Below, piece after piece: positions 55,540-63,990 of a stretch of 64,000 nt of DNA. The notes beneath the pieces were generated by a model. That model was given only the letters and a program-made list of their open reading frames with translations. It searched no databases and had not been told where the DNA came from. Positions within the stretch are counted from its first letter, which is position 1. Every line of letters begins with the position of its first letter. Origin of the DNA: CAIYQJ01 sp963717255 (GTDB lineage: Bacteria; Chloroflexota; Limnocylindria; Limnocylindrales; CSP1-4); assembly GCA_963717255.1 (NCBI GenBank), contig CAVQVT010000012.1, positions 51,368-115,367 on the forward strand, written 5' to 3'. Position numbers and translations under genes: made by a program.

Positions 55540-56220
55540 TCAGGTCCGCGACCCGGCGCTCCCGGCCGCCAGGGCAGCGTCGCGCCCGGCGGCGCCTGCG
55601 GCGGCCTCGGCCGCGGCGGCGCCACCGTCCTCCGCGTCACGACGCTGGATCTCGCGCGCCAGGCGGAGCGTCCGCCACTCCTCGGCCAGGATCCCCATCT
55701 GGTACTCGTCCCAGAAACGCCCGTCGCGCCAGATCGCCTGCCGCGCCGTCCCCTCGAGCACGAAGCCGCTCTTGCGGTACGAGGCGACGGCCCGCTCGTT
55801 GAACGAGAAGACCGTCAGCGTCACCCGGTGCAGGCCGAGTCGGTCGAACGCGAGTCCCAGCATGAGGTCGGTCGCCTCCGTCCCGTACCCGTGGTTCCAG
55901 GCGTCGCGCTCCCCGATGGTGATGTGGTAGAGCGCCGACCCGTTGTCGCCGTCGATCTGGCTGAACGCGCAGGACCCGATCAGCCGCCGGGACTCGCGCA
56001 CGTGGATCGCGAGCGCGAGCGACTCCATCCCCAGGATCCGGGCGTTGAAGAAGCGCTCGATCTCGTCGCGCCGCATGGGGCCCGACTGGTGGCGGTTCAG
56101 CCGCGCGATCTCCGCGTCGCCGTACCAGCGGTAGAAGGCGGGGAGGTTCGCGGGAGCATGGCGGAGGAGGACGACCCGCTCTCCCTCGATGCGCTCCGGG
56201 AGCATCGAGCGCGACTGCAT
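55540..56220 (-). CDS. GNAT family N-acetyltransferase (RimJ/RimL-like)
   Basis: A 226-residue acetyltransferase. The N-terminal part, VVLLRHAPANLPAFYRWYGD, and the acetyl-CoA loop GERDAWNHGYGTEATDLMLG match the RimJ/RimL-like branch that acetylates protein N-termini or small amines; LHRVTLTVFSFNERAVASYR and KSGFVLEGT complete it. The C-terminal ~35 residues are Ala-rich. The ATG at 56220 lies eight bases from a minus-strand TATACC that is part of a palindromic -10 shared with the divergent ligase gene. Confidence 0.87.
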   Translation of the reverse strand: MQSRSMLPERIEGERVVLLRHAPANLPAFYRWYGDAEIARLNRHQSGPMRRDEIERFFNARILGMESLALAIHVRESRRLIGSCAFSQIDGDNGSALYHITIGERDAWNHGYGTEATDLMLGLAFDRLGLHRVTLTVFSFNERAVASYRKSGFVLEGTARQAIWRDGRFWDEYQMGILAEEWRTLRLAREIQRRDAEDGGAAAAEAAAGAAGRDAALAAGSAGSRT

Positions 56221-56228
56221 GGGGGCAC

Positions 56229-56238
56229 GGTATACCAT
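56229..56238. promoter_or_regulatory. shared palindromic -10 between GNAT and DNA ligase genes
   Basis: GGTATACC (56229-56236) is a perfect palindrome. It reads TATACC toward the GNAT gene (ATG eight bases on) and TATACC/TACCAT toward the ligase gene (GTG seven bases after TACCAT). Confidence 0.45.
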
Positions 56239-56245
56239 CGCCGCC

Positions 56246-58174
56246 GTGCCGATGGACAGGATGGAGGAGGCGCGCCGGGCGGTCTTGATGCGCGACTGGG
56301 CGGCGACCGCCGCGCGGGTGGCCGCCACGACGCGGACCTCCGAGAAGCGGGCGATCATCGCCGCCTACCTGCGCGACCTGGCGCCCGACGACCTCGCGAC
56401 CGCCGCGACCTTCCTCGCCGGGAGGCCGCTCCCCGGGACGAGGCGCGAGCCGCTCGGCCTCGGCTGGCGCGGGATGCAGATGGCGGTCGAGTCCGCGACC
56501 GGCGCCGGCGAAGACGCGCTGCGTCGGGCGTACGACCGCACCTCCGATCCCGGCGACGCGCTGGCGCTGGTGATCGAGGAACAGGGGGTGCGTCCGCCGG
56601 CCGGGGCCGATGGCGCGCCCATCGCGGCTGGCATCCGCGACGACGGCCCCGCCCTCGGCGACGTCGCCGACGCGTTCGCGACCATCGCGGCGACCGGGGT
56701 CGCGCGGGAGAAGGCGGACGTGCTCGCCGCCCTCCTGCGCCGGTGCGATGCGCTCACCGCCCGCTTCGTCGTGCGCATCGTCACCGGGGAGGTGCGGATC
56801 GGCCTGCGCGACGGGCTGCTCGAGGCGGCGATCGCGGAGGCGTTCGGCCGGCCGCCTGCGGCGGTGACCCGCGCCCGGATGCTCACCGGCGACGTGGGGC
56901 GGACCGCAGTCCTCGCCCGCGGCGACGCGCTCGGGACCGCGACGCTCGACCCGTTCCGCCCGGTGGGGTCCATGCTCGCGTCGCCGGCCGAGGACGCGGC
57001 CGAGATCATGCGGCGCCTGGGGCCGGTCGTCTGGGTGGAGGACAAGTACGACGGCGTCCGCGTCCAGCTGCACCGCCGCGACGACGAGGTGCGCCTGTTC
57101 AGCCGCGACCTCAACGACGTCACGGGCCAGTTCCCGGAGGTCGCGCAGGCCGCCGGGCCGCTTCCATGGGACGGGATCCTCGACGGCGAGGTCGTCGCGT
57201 GGGCGGACGGGACCGTGCTGCCGTTCCTCCGGCTCCAGGCACGGCTCGGGCGGAAGGCGCCGTCACGCACGGTGCAGGACGCCGTCCCCGTCGTCTACGT
57301 CGCGTTCGACGTCCTCGCGGTCGGGCCGCGGGGCGGGCCGATCGCCCCGCTGCTCGACATCCCGCTGACGGAGCGCCGGGATCGGCTCGTCGGCCTCGGC
57401 CTCCCGGGCGTCGGGACGGGCGGCCGGTTCGCCCTGTCGCACCTCGTGTCGGTGGACTCGGTCGAGGGCCTCGAGCGCGAGTTCGCGGCGGCGCGTGGCC
57501 GCCGGAACGAGGGCCTGATGGTCAAGGACCCCACGAGCCCGTACTCGCCCGGCCGACGCGGCCTGGGCTGGCTGAAGATGAAGAAGGCGCTCGCGGCGCT
57601 CGACTGCGTCGTGGTGGGCGTGGAGGTCGGCCACGGCAAGCGCCACGGCGTCCTCTCCGACTGGACGTTCGCGGTCCGGGACGAGGCGCACGACCGACTC
57701 GTGACGATCGGGAAGGCCTACACGGGCCTGACGGACGCGGAGCTGGCGGAGATGACCGACTGGTTCACCGCGCACACGATCTCGACGCACGGCCGGTACC
57801 GCGCCGTGGAGCCGACGGTCGTCATCGAGGTCGCCTTCGACGTCATCCAGCGGTCGCCGCGCCACCGGTCCGGGTTCGCCCTGAGATTCCCCCGGATCGC
57901 CCGGCTCCGGCGCGACAAGGACGCGCGGGACGCCGACACGCTCGCGACGGTCGAGAGGCTGTTCACGGGGCTCCAGGCCGGGGCGGAGCACCTGGTCGCG
58001 GGGGCGCGCGTGCGCGCGGTGCCGGGCGCGGGCGCCGCGGACGTGGGAGTAGCCGGGGAGGCGCCCGGCGACGCGGGACTGCCGGGCGGGGCCGGGTCGC
58101 TCGGCCCCGGCATCACTCCACCGGCAGGTCCGGCCGCTCCGCCCACTCGGCCCAGCCGCCGTCGAGCACCGTGA
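56246..58174 (+). CDS. ATP-dependent DNA ligase
   Basis: About 642 residues. An N-terminal helical DNA-binding domain (~10-220) is followed by the nucleotidyltransferase core: motif I EDKYDGVRVQLH with the adenylated Lys at ~267, motif III-like DGILDGEVVAW, NEGLMVKDPTSPYSPGRRG (motif IV) and WLKMKK (motif V), then an OB domain with PRIARLRRDKDARDADTL. This is the archaeal/eukaryal-like (LigB-type) form used in repair in some bacteria. A ~55-residue Gly/Pro-rich C-terminal tail overlaps the convergent rhodanese gene by 62 bp. GTG 56246 is likely leaderless; ATG 56252 and 56261 are alternatives. Confidence 0.92.
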   Translation: MPMDRMEEARRAVLMRDWAATAARVAATTRTSEKRAIIAAYLRDLAPDDLATAATFLAGRPLPGTRREPLGLGWRGMQMAVESATGAGEDALRRAYDRTSDPGDALALVIEEQGVRPPAGADGAPIAAGIRDDGPALGDVADAFATIAATGVAREKADVLAALLRRCDALTARFVVRIVTGEVRIGLRDGLLEAAIAEAFGRPPAAVTRARMLTGDVGRTAVLARGDALGTATLDPFRPVGSMLASPAEDAAEIMRRLGPVVWVEDKYDGVRVQLHRRDDEVRLFSRDLNDVTGQFPEVAQAAGPLPWDGILDGEVVAWADGTVLPFLRLQARLGRKAPSRTVQDAVPVVYVAFDVLAVGPRGGPIAPLLDIPLTERRDRLVGLGLPGVGTGGRFALSHLVSVDSVEGLEREFAAARGRRNEGLMVKDPTSPYSPGRRGLGWLKMKKALAALDCVVVGVEVGHGKRHGVLSDWTFAVRDEAHDRLVTIGKAYTGLTDAELAEMTDWFTAHTISTHGRYRAVEPTVVIEVAFDVIQRSPRHRSGFALRFPRIARLRRDKDARDADTLATVERLFTGLQAGAEHLVAGARVRAVPGAGAADVGVAGEAPGDAGLPGGAGSLGPGITPPAGPAAPPTRPSRRRAP

Positions 58175-58946
58175 CGTCCGCGCGCCCCAGGACCGACAGG
58201 ACCCACGCGAGGCGCGCCGCCCCGATGCCCGCCTCGTCATAGCAGACGAGGCGGTGGCCGGCGGGCAGGCCCGCCGTCATCCTGGCCAGCTCGGCGGGAT
58301 GCCGCAGGCGCTGCACGGGCGGGGCGATCGTCCCCGCGACCGGCAGGTTCACCGCGCCCGGGATCCGGCCCAGCCGGCGCGCCTGCCCGCCCTGGCCCGC
58401 GTACTCGGCCGCCGAGCGCGCGTCCACGATCGTCTGGCCCGGCGACTGCAGCAGATCGCGCAGCTCGCTCGCCGTCAGCCGCAGGCGGAGCGATGCGCGC
58501 GGCGTGAAGATCGCGGGCTCGTGGAGCGACGGCCGCGTGGTGATCCGCCGGTCCTCCGACACCCATGCGCGCCAGCCCCCGTCGAGGATGCGCACCGAGT
58601 CGAAGCCGTACGCGGCGAGCGTCCACCACGCCCGCCCCGCGTACAGGCCCGCCATGTCGTCCAGGAGCACGACCGTCGCGCCGTCGCCCACTCCGGCGGC
58701 GCCGAACGCGGCGGCGATCCGGTCCGGGCCGGCGAGGTGGAACGCGCCCGTCGCCTCGTCGTGGTCCACGAGGTGCGTGGACCAGTCGATCCACGTGGAG
58801 CCGGGGATGTGTCCCTCCGCATGGAGCCGCGCACCGGCGCCGTCGGGCCGCCACCGCACGTCCACGACGCGGACGTCCGGCCGGCCCAGGTTCTCCTCGA
58901 GCCACGCGGTGGACGCGACGAGCTCGGTTCGGGGGAAGGCCGCCAT
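58113..58946 (-). CDS. two-domain rhodanese-like sulfurtransferase
   Basis: A 277-residue protein with two rhodanese domains (~10-130 and ~150-275) like thiosulfate/3-mercaptopyruvate sulfurtransferases. The first is non-catalytic (TVVLLDDMAGLYAGRAWW). The loop that should hold the catalytic Cys followed by a GxxGxT-type turn instead reads RLVCYDEAGIGAARLAW: a Cys is present but shifted one position and the loop is changed, so activity is doubtful. ATG 58946 is seven bases after a minus-strand TATGAT (58954-58959). Its 3' end overlaps the ligase gene. Confidence 0.83.
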   Translation of the reverse strand: MAAFPRTELVASTAWLEENLGRPDVRVVDVRWRPDGAGARLHAEGHIPGSTWIDWSTHLVDHDEATGAFHLAGPDRIAAAFGAAGVGDGATVVLLDDMAGLYAGRAWWTLAAYGFDSVRILDGGWRAWVSEDRRITTRPSLHEPAIFTPRASLRLRLTASELRDLLQSPGQTIVDARSAAEYAGQGGQARRLGRIPGAVNLPVAGTIAPPVQRLRHPAELARMTAGLPAGHRLVCYDEAGIGAARLAWVLSVLGRADVTVLDGGWAEWAERPDLPVE

Positions 58947-58951
58947 GGTCG

Positions 58952-58960
58952 GTATCATAC
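58952..58960. promoter_or_regulatory. shared -10 between rhodanese and aminotransferase genes
   Basis: The stretch TATCATAC reads as TATCAT on the plus strand (GTG 58967 nine bases on) and TATGAT on the minus strand (ATG 58946 seven bases on). Both genes appear leaderless from one overlapping bidirectional box. Confidence 0.4.
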
Positions 58961-58966
58961 GGAGCG

Positions 58967-60223
58967 GTGGTCACGCCTCCTCCGTCCGATCCCGAGAAGG
59001 TCCGGTCGCTCCGCGCCGAGCTGCCGGCGACGGCCGCCGGCATCTTCATGAACGCCGGTACGTGCGGCCCCATCCCCGCCACGGCGGCGCGCACCGCGGC
59101 CGAGGTCGCCGATCGCGAGCTGACCGTCGGCCGGGCTCACCGCGACGCGTACGAGGAGCTGCTCGTCCGGATGGACGAAGCGCGCGCGTCGCTCGCGGCC
59201 GTCCTCGGCACGACGCTCGACCGGGTCGCGCTCACGCACTCGACGACCGAGGGGATGTGCCTCGCGATCGACGCGGTGCCCTGGCGGCGCGGCGACCGCG
59301 TGATCACGACGAACAACGAGCACCCCGGCATCACCGCGCCGCTGGCGATGCTCCGCGACCGCGTCGGCGTGGAGATCGACGTCGTGGATGTCGGCGACGG
59401 CGGCGACGACGAGCGGATCGTCGCGGGGATCGAAGCCGCCATCCGGAAGGAGACGCGGCTCGTCGCCGTGAGCCACGTCCTCTGGACGACGGGCGCGATC
59501 CTCCCGGCGGCGCGGATCGTGGAGGCGGCCCACGCGCAGGGGATCCCCGTGGCCCTCGACGGTGCCCAGGCAGCGGGCGCCATCCCGCTCGACGTGGACG
59601 CGATCGGCGCCGAGTTCTACGCGGTCCCGGGCCAGAAGTGGCTTCTCGGCCCGGAGGGGACGGGGGCGCTCGCCGTCTCCCGCGAGGCCCTCGGCTGGGC
59701 GGAGTCCTCGTTCGCCGGCTTCTTCAGCTCGGCCACCCCGTACGCCGTCGGCCGCGAGCACATCTGGGCGGACGCACGCCGGTTCGAGTCGGCCGGCTTC
59801 CACAAGCCGTCGATCGTCTCCCTCGCCCGGAGCGTCGGCTGGCTCTCGATGTACGTGGGCCTCCCGTGGGCGCACGCGCGGGCGGGGGCGCTCGCGCGCG
59901 ACGCAGCCGACCGACTCTCCCGGATCCCCGGTGTCACCGTGGCGACGCCTCGGGCCGGTGCTGCACCGCTCGTGACGTTCTCGATCCGCGGGTGGGGTGC
60001 CCAGGCCATCGTCGACGAGCTGGGCCGGCGGATCTTCCTCATCGCCCGCCCCATCCCCGGCACGGACCGGGTCCGGCTGTCGGTGGGGTGGTGGAACACG
60101 GAGGACGAGGTGGGGCGCGTCGTCGACGCCGTCGGCGAGCTCGCGCGCCACACGCCGGAGACCCTCCCCCGCCGGCCGGCGATCGCGATCGCGGACGCCG
60201 TCGCCGAGATGGGCGACCGCTGA
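58967..60223 (+). CDS. class V aminotransferase (cysteine desulfurase-like fold)
   Basis: A 418-residue PLP enzyme. Visible features are LTHSTTEGMCLAI, TTNNEHPGITAPL, VSHVLWTTGAILPAARI, the PLP Asp and Gln in VALDGAQAAGAIPLD, and the PLP Lys in AVPGQKWLLGPEGTGAL (residue ~224). The Cys-containing loop of true cysteine desulfurases is not seen, so isopenicillin N epimerase-like or other lyase/transaminase activity is more likely. It lies beside the rhodanese gene, which hints at sulfur chemistry but does not prove it. Confidence 0.87.
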   Translation: MVTPPPSDPEKVRSLRAELPATAAGIFMNAGTCGPIPATAARTAAEVADRELTVGRAHRDAYEELLVRMDEARASLAAVLGTTLDRVALTHSTTEGMCLAIDAVPWRRGDRVITTNNEHPGITAPLAMLRDRVGVEIDVVDVGDGGDDERIVAGIEAAIRKETRLVAVSHVLWTTGAILPAARIVEAAHAQGIPVALDGAQAAGAIPLDVDAIGAEFYAVPGQKWLLGPEGTGALAVSREALGWAESSFAGFFSSATPYAVGREHIWADARRFESAGFHKPSIVSLARSVGWLSMYVGLPWAHARAGALARDAADRLSRIPGVTVATPRAGAAPLVTFSIRGWGAQAIVDELGRRIFLIARPIPGTDRVRLSVGWWNTEDEVGRVVDAVGELARHTPETLPRRPAIAIADAVAEMGDR

Positions 60224-60315
60224 TCCCGCCGCCGCAGCCGTCGAGCGCCGCCGGCGCCGAGCCCACGAGCCACGCCGGCGCGGGGCAGCCAGGCCCCGGG
60301 AGCGGCGAAGCCGCC

Positions 60316-60735
60316 GTGCATCCGGCCGACCAGCGGAACCCGGCCGGGCCCGTGCGCCGCCGCTCCGAGCTCGAGATCCGGTGGCGCCAGGCGCGCAACG
60401 CGCCGCGCCCCGTCGTCCGCGCGGTCCTGTCATCCACGGTGGTCGCCGTCGTCCTTGGGCTTCTTCTGCTCGTCTACGACGTCGCGGTGGCGCAGGGCGC
60501 CGACCTCCCCGGCGGCGACCTGACGACGCTCGCGGTCGCGCTCTACGTGGCCGGCGTCCTCGTCGCCGGCACGGTCATCACCTACGTCGTCGTGCCGCAG
60601 CCGACCGGCGCGGGCGGCCGGCCGCGCCGGAGCGTCTGGAGCGGGGCGCTCGGGTTCTTCGCGGCACTGCCGATCGCCTACATCGGGCTGGTCGTGGAGT
60701 CGCAGGTCCTCAAGCCGCTCCTCCTCGGAGGCTGA
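60316..60735 (+). CDS. small three-TM membrane protein
   Basis: A 139-residue protein of unknown function. A basic N-terminal stretch (RRRSELEIRWRQARNAPRPV) is followed by three hydrophobic helices (VLSSTVVAVVLGLLLLVYDV, TLAVALYVAGVLVAGTVITY and ALGFFAALPIAYIGLVVESQ). The frame is open back to the end of the aminotransferase gene, where only a CTG (60220) could serve; GTG 60316 is the first standard start. It has no RBS, so the start is uncertain. Confidence 0.6.
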   Translation: MHPADQRNPAGPVRRRSELEIRWRQARNAPRPVVRAVLSSTVVAVVLGLLLLVYDVAVAQGADLPGGDLTTLAVALYVAGVLVAGTVITYVVVPQPTGAGGRPRRSVWSGALGFFAALPIAYIGLVVESQVLKPLLLGG

Positions 60736-60747
60736 CGGGCGACGCGC

Positions 60748-61458
60748 GTGACGACGACCGACACGAGCTTCCCGGTGGACGGGACCCTGCTCGAGCGCGC
60801 GCGGGCCGTGCTCGCGCCGCGGCCTGCGATCCGGTTCGTGGTCGGTGGCGCCGGCACCGGCAAGTCCACCGTCTGCGCGGAGATCGGCCGGCGTGCCGGC
60901 ATCGCGGTCCTGGACGTGGACACGCTCCTGTACGGGAGCTGGCACGGGAGGTTCGACCCGATCCGGCATCCGGCCAGCCACGCGTGGTCCGCCGCGCCGG
61001 ACCCCCTCGCCTGGCAGCTCGGGCTCGACCCCGACGCGTTCGTCGCGTTCCACGCGGCGACCACCGCCGAAGGGCTCGACCTGCTCGCCGACGATCTCGA
61101 CGCCCGCGACCCGGACGAGCCCCTCCTCGTTGACGGGGGGTTCGGGCGGCCGGCGGTGGTGGCGGCGGTGGTGCCGCCGGCGCGCGTCGCCTGCCTCGCG
61201 CTCCCCGACCGGATGCTGCGGACGGCCTGGACGGGATCCGAGGAGCGCCGCGCGTTCCTTGACGAGATCGCCTCCGTGCGGCTGAACGGCGGCGAAGACC
61301 CGGTGGCAGCGTTCTTCGCGCTCGACGAGCGCCTCCACGCGGCGATGGTCGGGGACGCGCGTGGCGCCGGGATCGCGTTGCTGGAGCGTGACGAGCGGAC
61401 CACCGTCGCCGACCTGGTCGCGCGGGTCGCCACCGCGCTCGGGATCGACGTGCGCTGA
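60748..61458 (+). CDS. P-loop NTPase/kinase-like protein
   Basis: A 236-residue soluble protein with Walker A GGAGTGKST (residues ~33-41) and VLDVDTLLYGS as a kinase-like acidic segment. It resembles small-molecule kinases (AAA_33 or gluconate-kinase-like folds), but the substrate region is not recognisable. It starts at GTG 60748, 12 bp after the membrane protein gene. Confidence 0.72.
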   Translation: MTTTDTSFPVDGTLLERARAVLAPRPAIRFVVGGAGTGKSTVCAEIGRRAGIAVLDVDTLLYGSWHGRFDPIRHPASHAWSAAPDPLAWQLGLDPDAFVAFHAATTAEGLDLLADDLDARDPDEPLLVDGGFGRPAVVAAVVPPARVACLALPDRMLRTAWTGSEERRAFLDEIASVRLNGGEDPVAAFFALDERLHAAMVGDARGAGIALLERDERTTVADLVARVATALGIDVR

Positions 61459-61528
61459 CGCGCCGGCGGTCAGCCGGTCACGTCGGGCGGTCCCCGCGGT
61501 CGGGCGGTCGCGTCGGGCCGAGCGGGCC

Positions 61529-62080
61529 TCAGCCGGTCGCGTCGCGCCCCGTCAGTGCTCCGCCATCGAGCGCGTCGAGGAAGCGCATCGCAGCGTCCGC
61601 GTTCACGGCGCGCCAGAGCGCGATCGCCCGCTCCGGCCCGGCCGCCTCCTCCACACGTTCGGTGAGCCGGGCCGCGACGGGCGCGAGTCGCTCCCGCTGT
61701 CTCACCACCAGCGGACCCGCGTCTTCGCCGCGCCGCCCGAGGAGCAGCAGCTTGACGAGGAAGGCCGTGCGCAGGTCGCGCACGTGGTCCACCGGCGTGC
61801 GCAGCCACCGCTCGACGGCCTCGGCGCCCGCCGCCGTGACCTCGAACCTCTCGCGGTCCGGTCCGCGGCCCTCGCTGCGGCCGGCGGAGCGCAGCATGCC
61901 GTCCGCGAGCAACCGATCGACCGCGCGATAGACGAGCGGCCGGGAGCTGGACCACGCCTCGCCCAGGGGTCCGCCCTTGCCGATGAGCCGCGCGACCGCC
62001 CAGCCGTGCGTCGGTCCCTCGGCGGCGAGCGCGAGGACGACCCACTCGGTGAGGTTGGGCTCCGTCCTCGGGGTGCGCAT
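61529..62080 (-). CDS. PadR family transcriptional regulator
   Basis: A 183-residue regulator. The winged helix is at residues ~8-85 (LTEWVVLALAAEGPTHGWAV, SSSRPLVYRAVDRLLADGML) and a helical dimerisation domain follows. ATG 62080 has GAGAGG at RBS distance. It is divergent from modA, with a GTAGTC/GACTAC dyad between, so it may regulate itself and perhaps molybdate uptake. Confidence 0.85.
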   Translation of the reverse strand: MRTPRTEPNLTEWVVLALAAEGPTHGWAVARLIGKGGPLGEAWSSSRPLVYRAVDRLLADGMLRSAGRSEGRGPDRERFEVTAAGAEAVERWLRTPVDHVRDLRTAFLVKLLLLGRRGEDAGPLVVRQRERLAPVAARLTERVEEAAGPERAIALWRAVNADAAMRFLDALDGGALTGRDATG

Positions 62081-62108
62081 CGTCCTCTCACGCCATCTCT
62101 GTGGGTTT

Positions 62109-62127
62109 GTAGTCAAAGATGGACTAC
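62109..62127. promoter_or_regulatory. dyad between padR and modA
   Basis: GTAGTC (62109-62114) and GACTAC (62122-62127), 7-nt spacer, in an AT-rich patch that probably holds both promoters. It resembles PadR-type operators in form. Confidence 0.5.
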
Positions 62128-62213
62128 CATAGCCGGGCGTCCCTGGCCTCGGTTCCATATCCTGCGCCGGCCGCAGGCCCTCCGCATCCTGCCCACACAG
62201 GGAGTCGCGCAGC

Positions 62214-63101
62214 ATGAGAGCGCGTCGTCGCCTCTTCCGCGGTCTCGCCCTCGCCGCAGCCGCCCTGCTGCTCGTGGCCGGGTGCGCCGCGAGCGCATCG
62301 CCGTCCGCCACCGCCGTGCCGACCGCCCAGGTGTCCCCGCCGGCGACGGTCGTGCCGACGGCCACGACGACGGCCGCTGCGACGGCCGTGCCCGCAGAGA
62401 TCACCGTCTACGCCGCCTCGTCGCTCACCGAGGCGTTCGACGCCCTCACCGTCGCGTACGAGGCTGCGAACCCGGGCACGAGGGTGACGCTCTCGTACGA
62501 CTCCTCGGCCGCGCTCCGGGCGAAGATCGAGCAGGGTGCCCGCGTGGACGTCTTCGCGTCGGCCGACACGAAGAACCCCGACGCGCTCGTCTCCGCCGGG
62601 CTCGCGGCGGGGCCGACCACACCCTTCACGGCCAACGAGCTGGCGGTCATCGTCCCCGCATCAAACCCCGCCGGGCTCACCGATCCCTACGGACTCGCCG
62701 GCCCCGGAGTCAAGGTCATCGCCGCGGGGGAGAAGGTCCCGATCACGGCGTACGCCACGAAGCTCCTCGAGAACCTGGAGGCGTACAAGGGCGCACAGGG
62801 CGACCTCATCCCGTCGTACGAGCGGAACGTCGTCTCGCGCGAGGACAACGTGAAGGGCATCGTCGCGAAGGTGGAGCTCGGCGAGGGGGACGGGGGGATC
62901 GTCTACGCGACGGACGCGAGGGCGGCCGGCGCCAAGGTGAAGACGCTCCCGCTCCCGCCGGGGACGAACGTCCGCGCGACGTACGGAGCGGTGACACTGA
63001 ACGACGCTCCCCAGCCGGCCGCCGCGGCCGCCCTCCTCGCGTGGCTGACCGGCCAAGAAGCGCAGTCCATCCTGTCGTCGTACGGCTTCTCGGCACCATG
63101 A
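62214..63101 (+). CDS. modA: molybdate ABC transporter substrate-binding lipoprotein ModA
   Basis: A 295-residue lipoprotein. The signal peptide ends in lipobox VAGC (Cys ~24), followed by a ~35-residue Thr/Ala/Pro linker. The binding domain starts ITVYAASSLTEAFDAL and shows SYDSSAALRAKIEQGARVDV, FASADTKNPDAL and GIVYATDARAAG, the ModA oxyanion pattern. Molybdate (or tungstate) is the expected ligand. modB follows after 7 bp; the ATPase gene modC would be expected just beyond the window. Confidence 0.92.
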   Translation: MRARRRLFRGLALAAAALLLVAGCAASASPSATAVPTAQVSPPATVVPTATTTAAATAVPAEITVYAASSLTEAFDALTVAYEAANPGTRVTLSYDSSAALRAKIEQGARVDVFASADTKNPDALVSAGLAAGPTTPFTANELAVIVPASNPAGLTDPYGLAGPGVKVIAAGEKVPITAYATKLLENLEAYKGAQGDLIPSYERNVVSREDNVKGIVAKVELGEGDGGIVYATDARAAGAKVKTLPLPPGTNVRATYGAVTLNDAPQPAAAAALLAWLTGQEAQSILSSYGFSAP

Positions 63102-63108
63102 GACCGCG

Positions 63109-63990
63109 GTGACCGCCTCGTCGCTCACGGACGGCGCCGCCCGGACGGAGAGGACGCCCATGCCCGTGACCCGTCGCGGCATCCCGTTCGCGGACCGCCT
63201 CGGCGAGGCCGGGGTCGTCGCCGCGACGCTGGTCGCCGCGATCTTCCTGCTCCTGCCGGTCCTCGCGCTCCTGGCCCGTGCGCTCCTCGGCGGCGCCCTC
63301 GGCTCGATCCTGTCGCCGCGGATCGTGGACGCCCTCGTGCTGAGTCTCGCGACGAGCTCGGCCACCGTCGTGCTCGCCCTGGTCTTCGGGATGCCGCTCG
63401 CGCTGGCGCTGGCCCGTCGAGCGTTCCGGGGGCGGTCGCTGCTCGAGGTCATCGTCGACCTCCCGATCGTCCTCCCGCCGGCCGTCGCGGGCCTCGCGCT
63501 CCTGCTGGTCTTCGGGCGCCGGGGCCTGCTCGGTGGTGCGCTCGAGTCGGTCGGGATCGTCATCCCGTTCACGGTCGTCGCGGTCGTGCTCGCCCAGACG
63601 TTCGTCGCCGCGCCGCTGTTCGTCCGCTCCGCTCGTGCCGGGTTCGCCGACGTGGATCGCGAGGTGGAGGACGCCGCGCGGGCGGATGGGGCCGGCGAGG
63701 TCGGCGTCTTCCGCCACGTGACGGCGCCCCTCGCGTCGGGGGCGCTCGCTGCCGGCCTCGTCATGACCTGGTCTCGCGCGCTCGGCGAGTTCGGCGCCAC
63801 GATCATGTTCGCCGGCGCGATCCAGGGCCGGACGGAGACGCTGCCGGTCGCGGTCTACGCGGAGTTCCAGGTGAGCCTGGACGACTCGATCGCGGCCGGA
63901 GCGATCCTGGTGGTCGTCGCGTTCGCCGTCCTCGCGATCGTCCGGCTCGGGCGCTGGCGCTCGGCCTTCGACCTCGGCCGCCTGCGGTAG
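63109..63990 (+). CDS. modB: molybdate ABC transporter permease ModB
   Basis: A 293-residue inner-membrane permease with about six helices. The EAA-type loop EDAARADGAGEVGVFRHVTA that contacts the ATPase, and the signature ALGEFGATIMFAGAIQGRTE that follows, are typical of ModB. A ~25-residue polar N-terminal stretch precedes the first helix. It starts at GTG 63109. No ATPase gene is visible before the window ends. Confidence 0.92.
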   Translation: MTASSLTDGAARTERTPMPVTRRGIPFADRLGEAGVVAATLVAAIFLLLPVLALLARALLGGALGSILSPRIVDALVLSLATSSATVVLALVFGMPLALALARRAFRGRSLLEVIVDLPIVLPPAVAGLALLLVFGRRGLLGGALESVGIVIPFTVVAVVLAQTFVAAPLFVRSARAGFADVDREVEDAARADGAGEVGVFRHVTAPLASGALAAGLVMTWSRALGEFGATIMFAGAIQGRTETLPVAVYAEFQVSLDDSIAAGAILVVVAFAVLAIVRLGRWRSAFDLGRLR

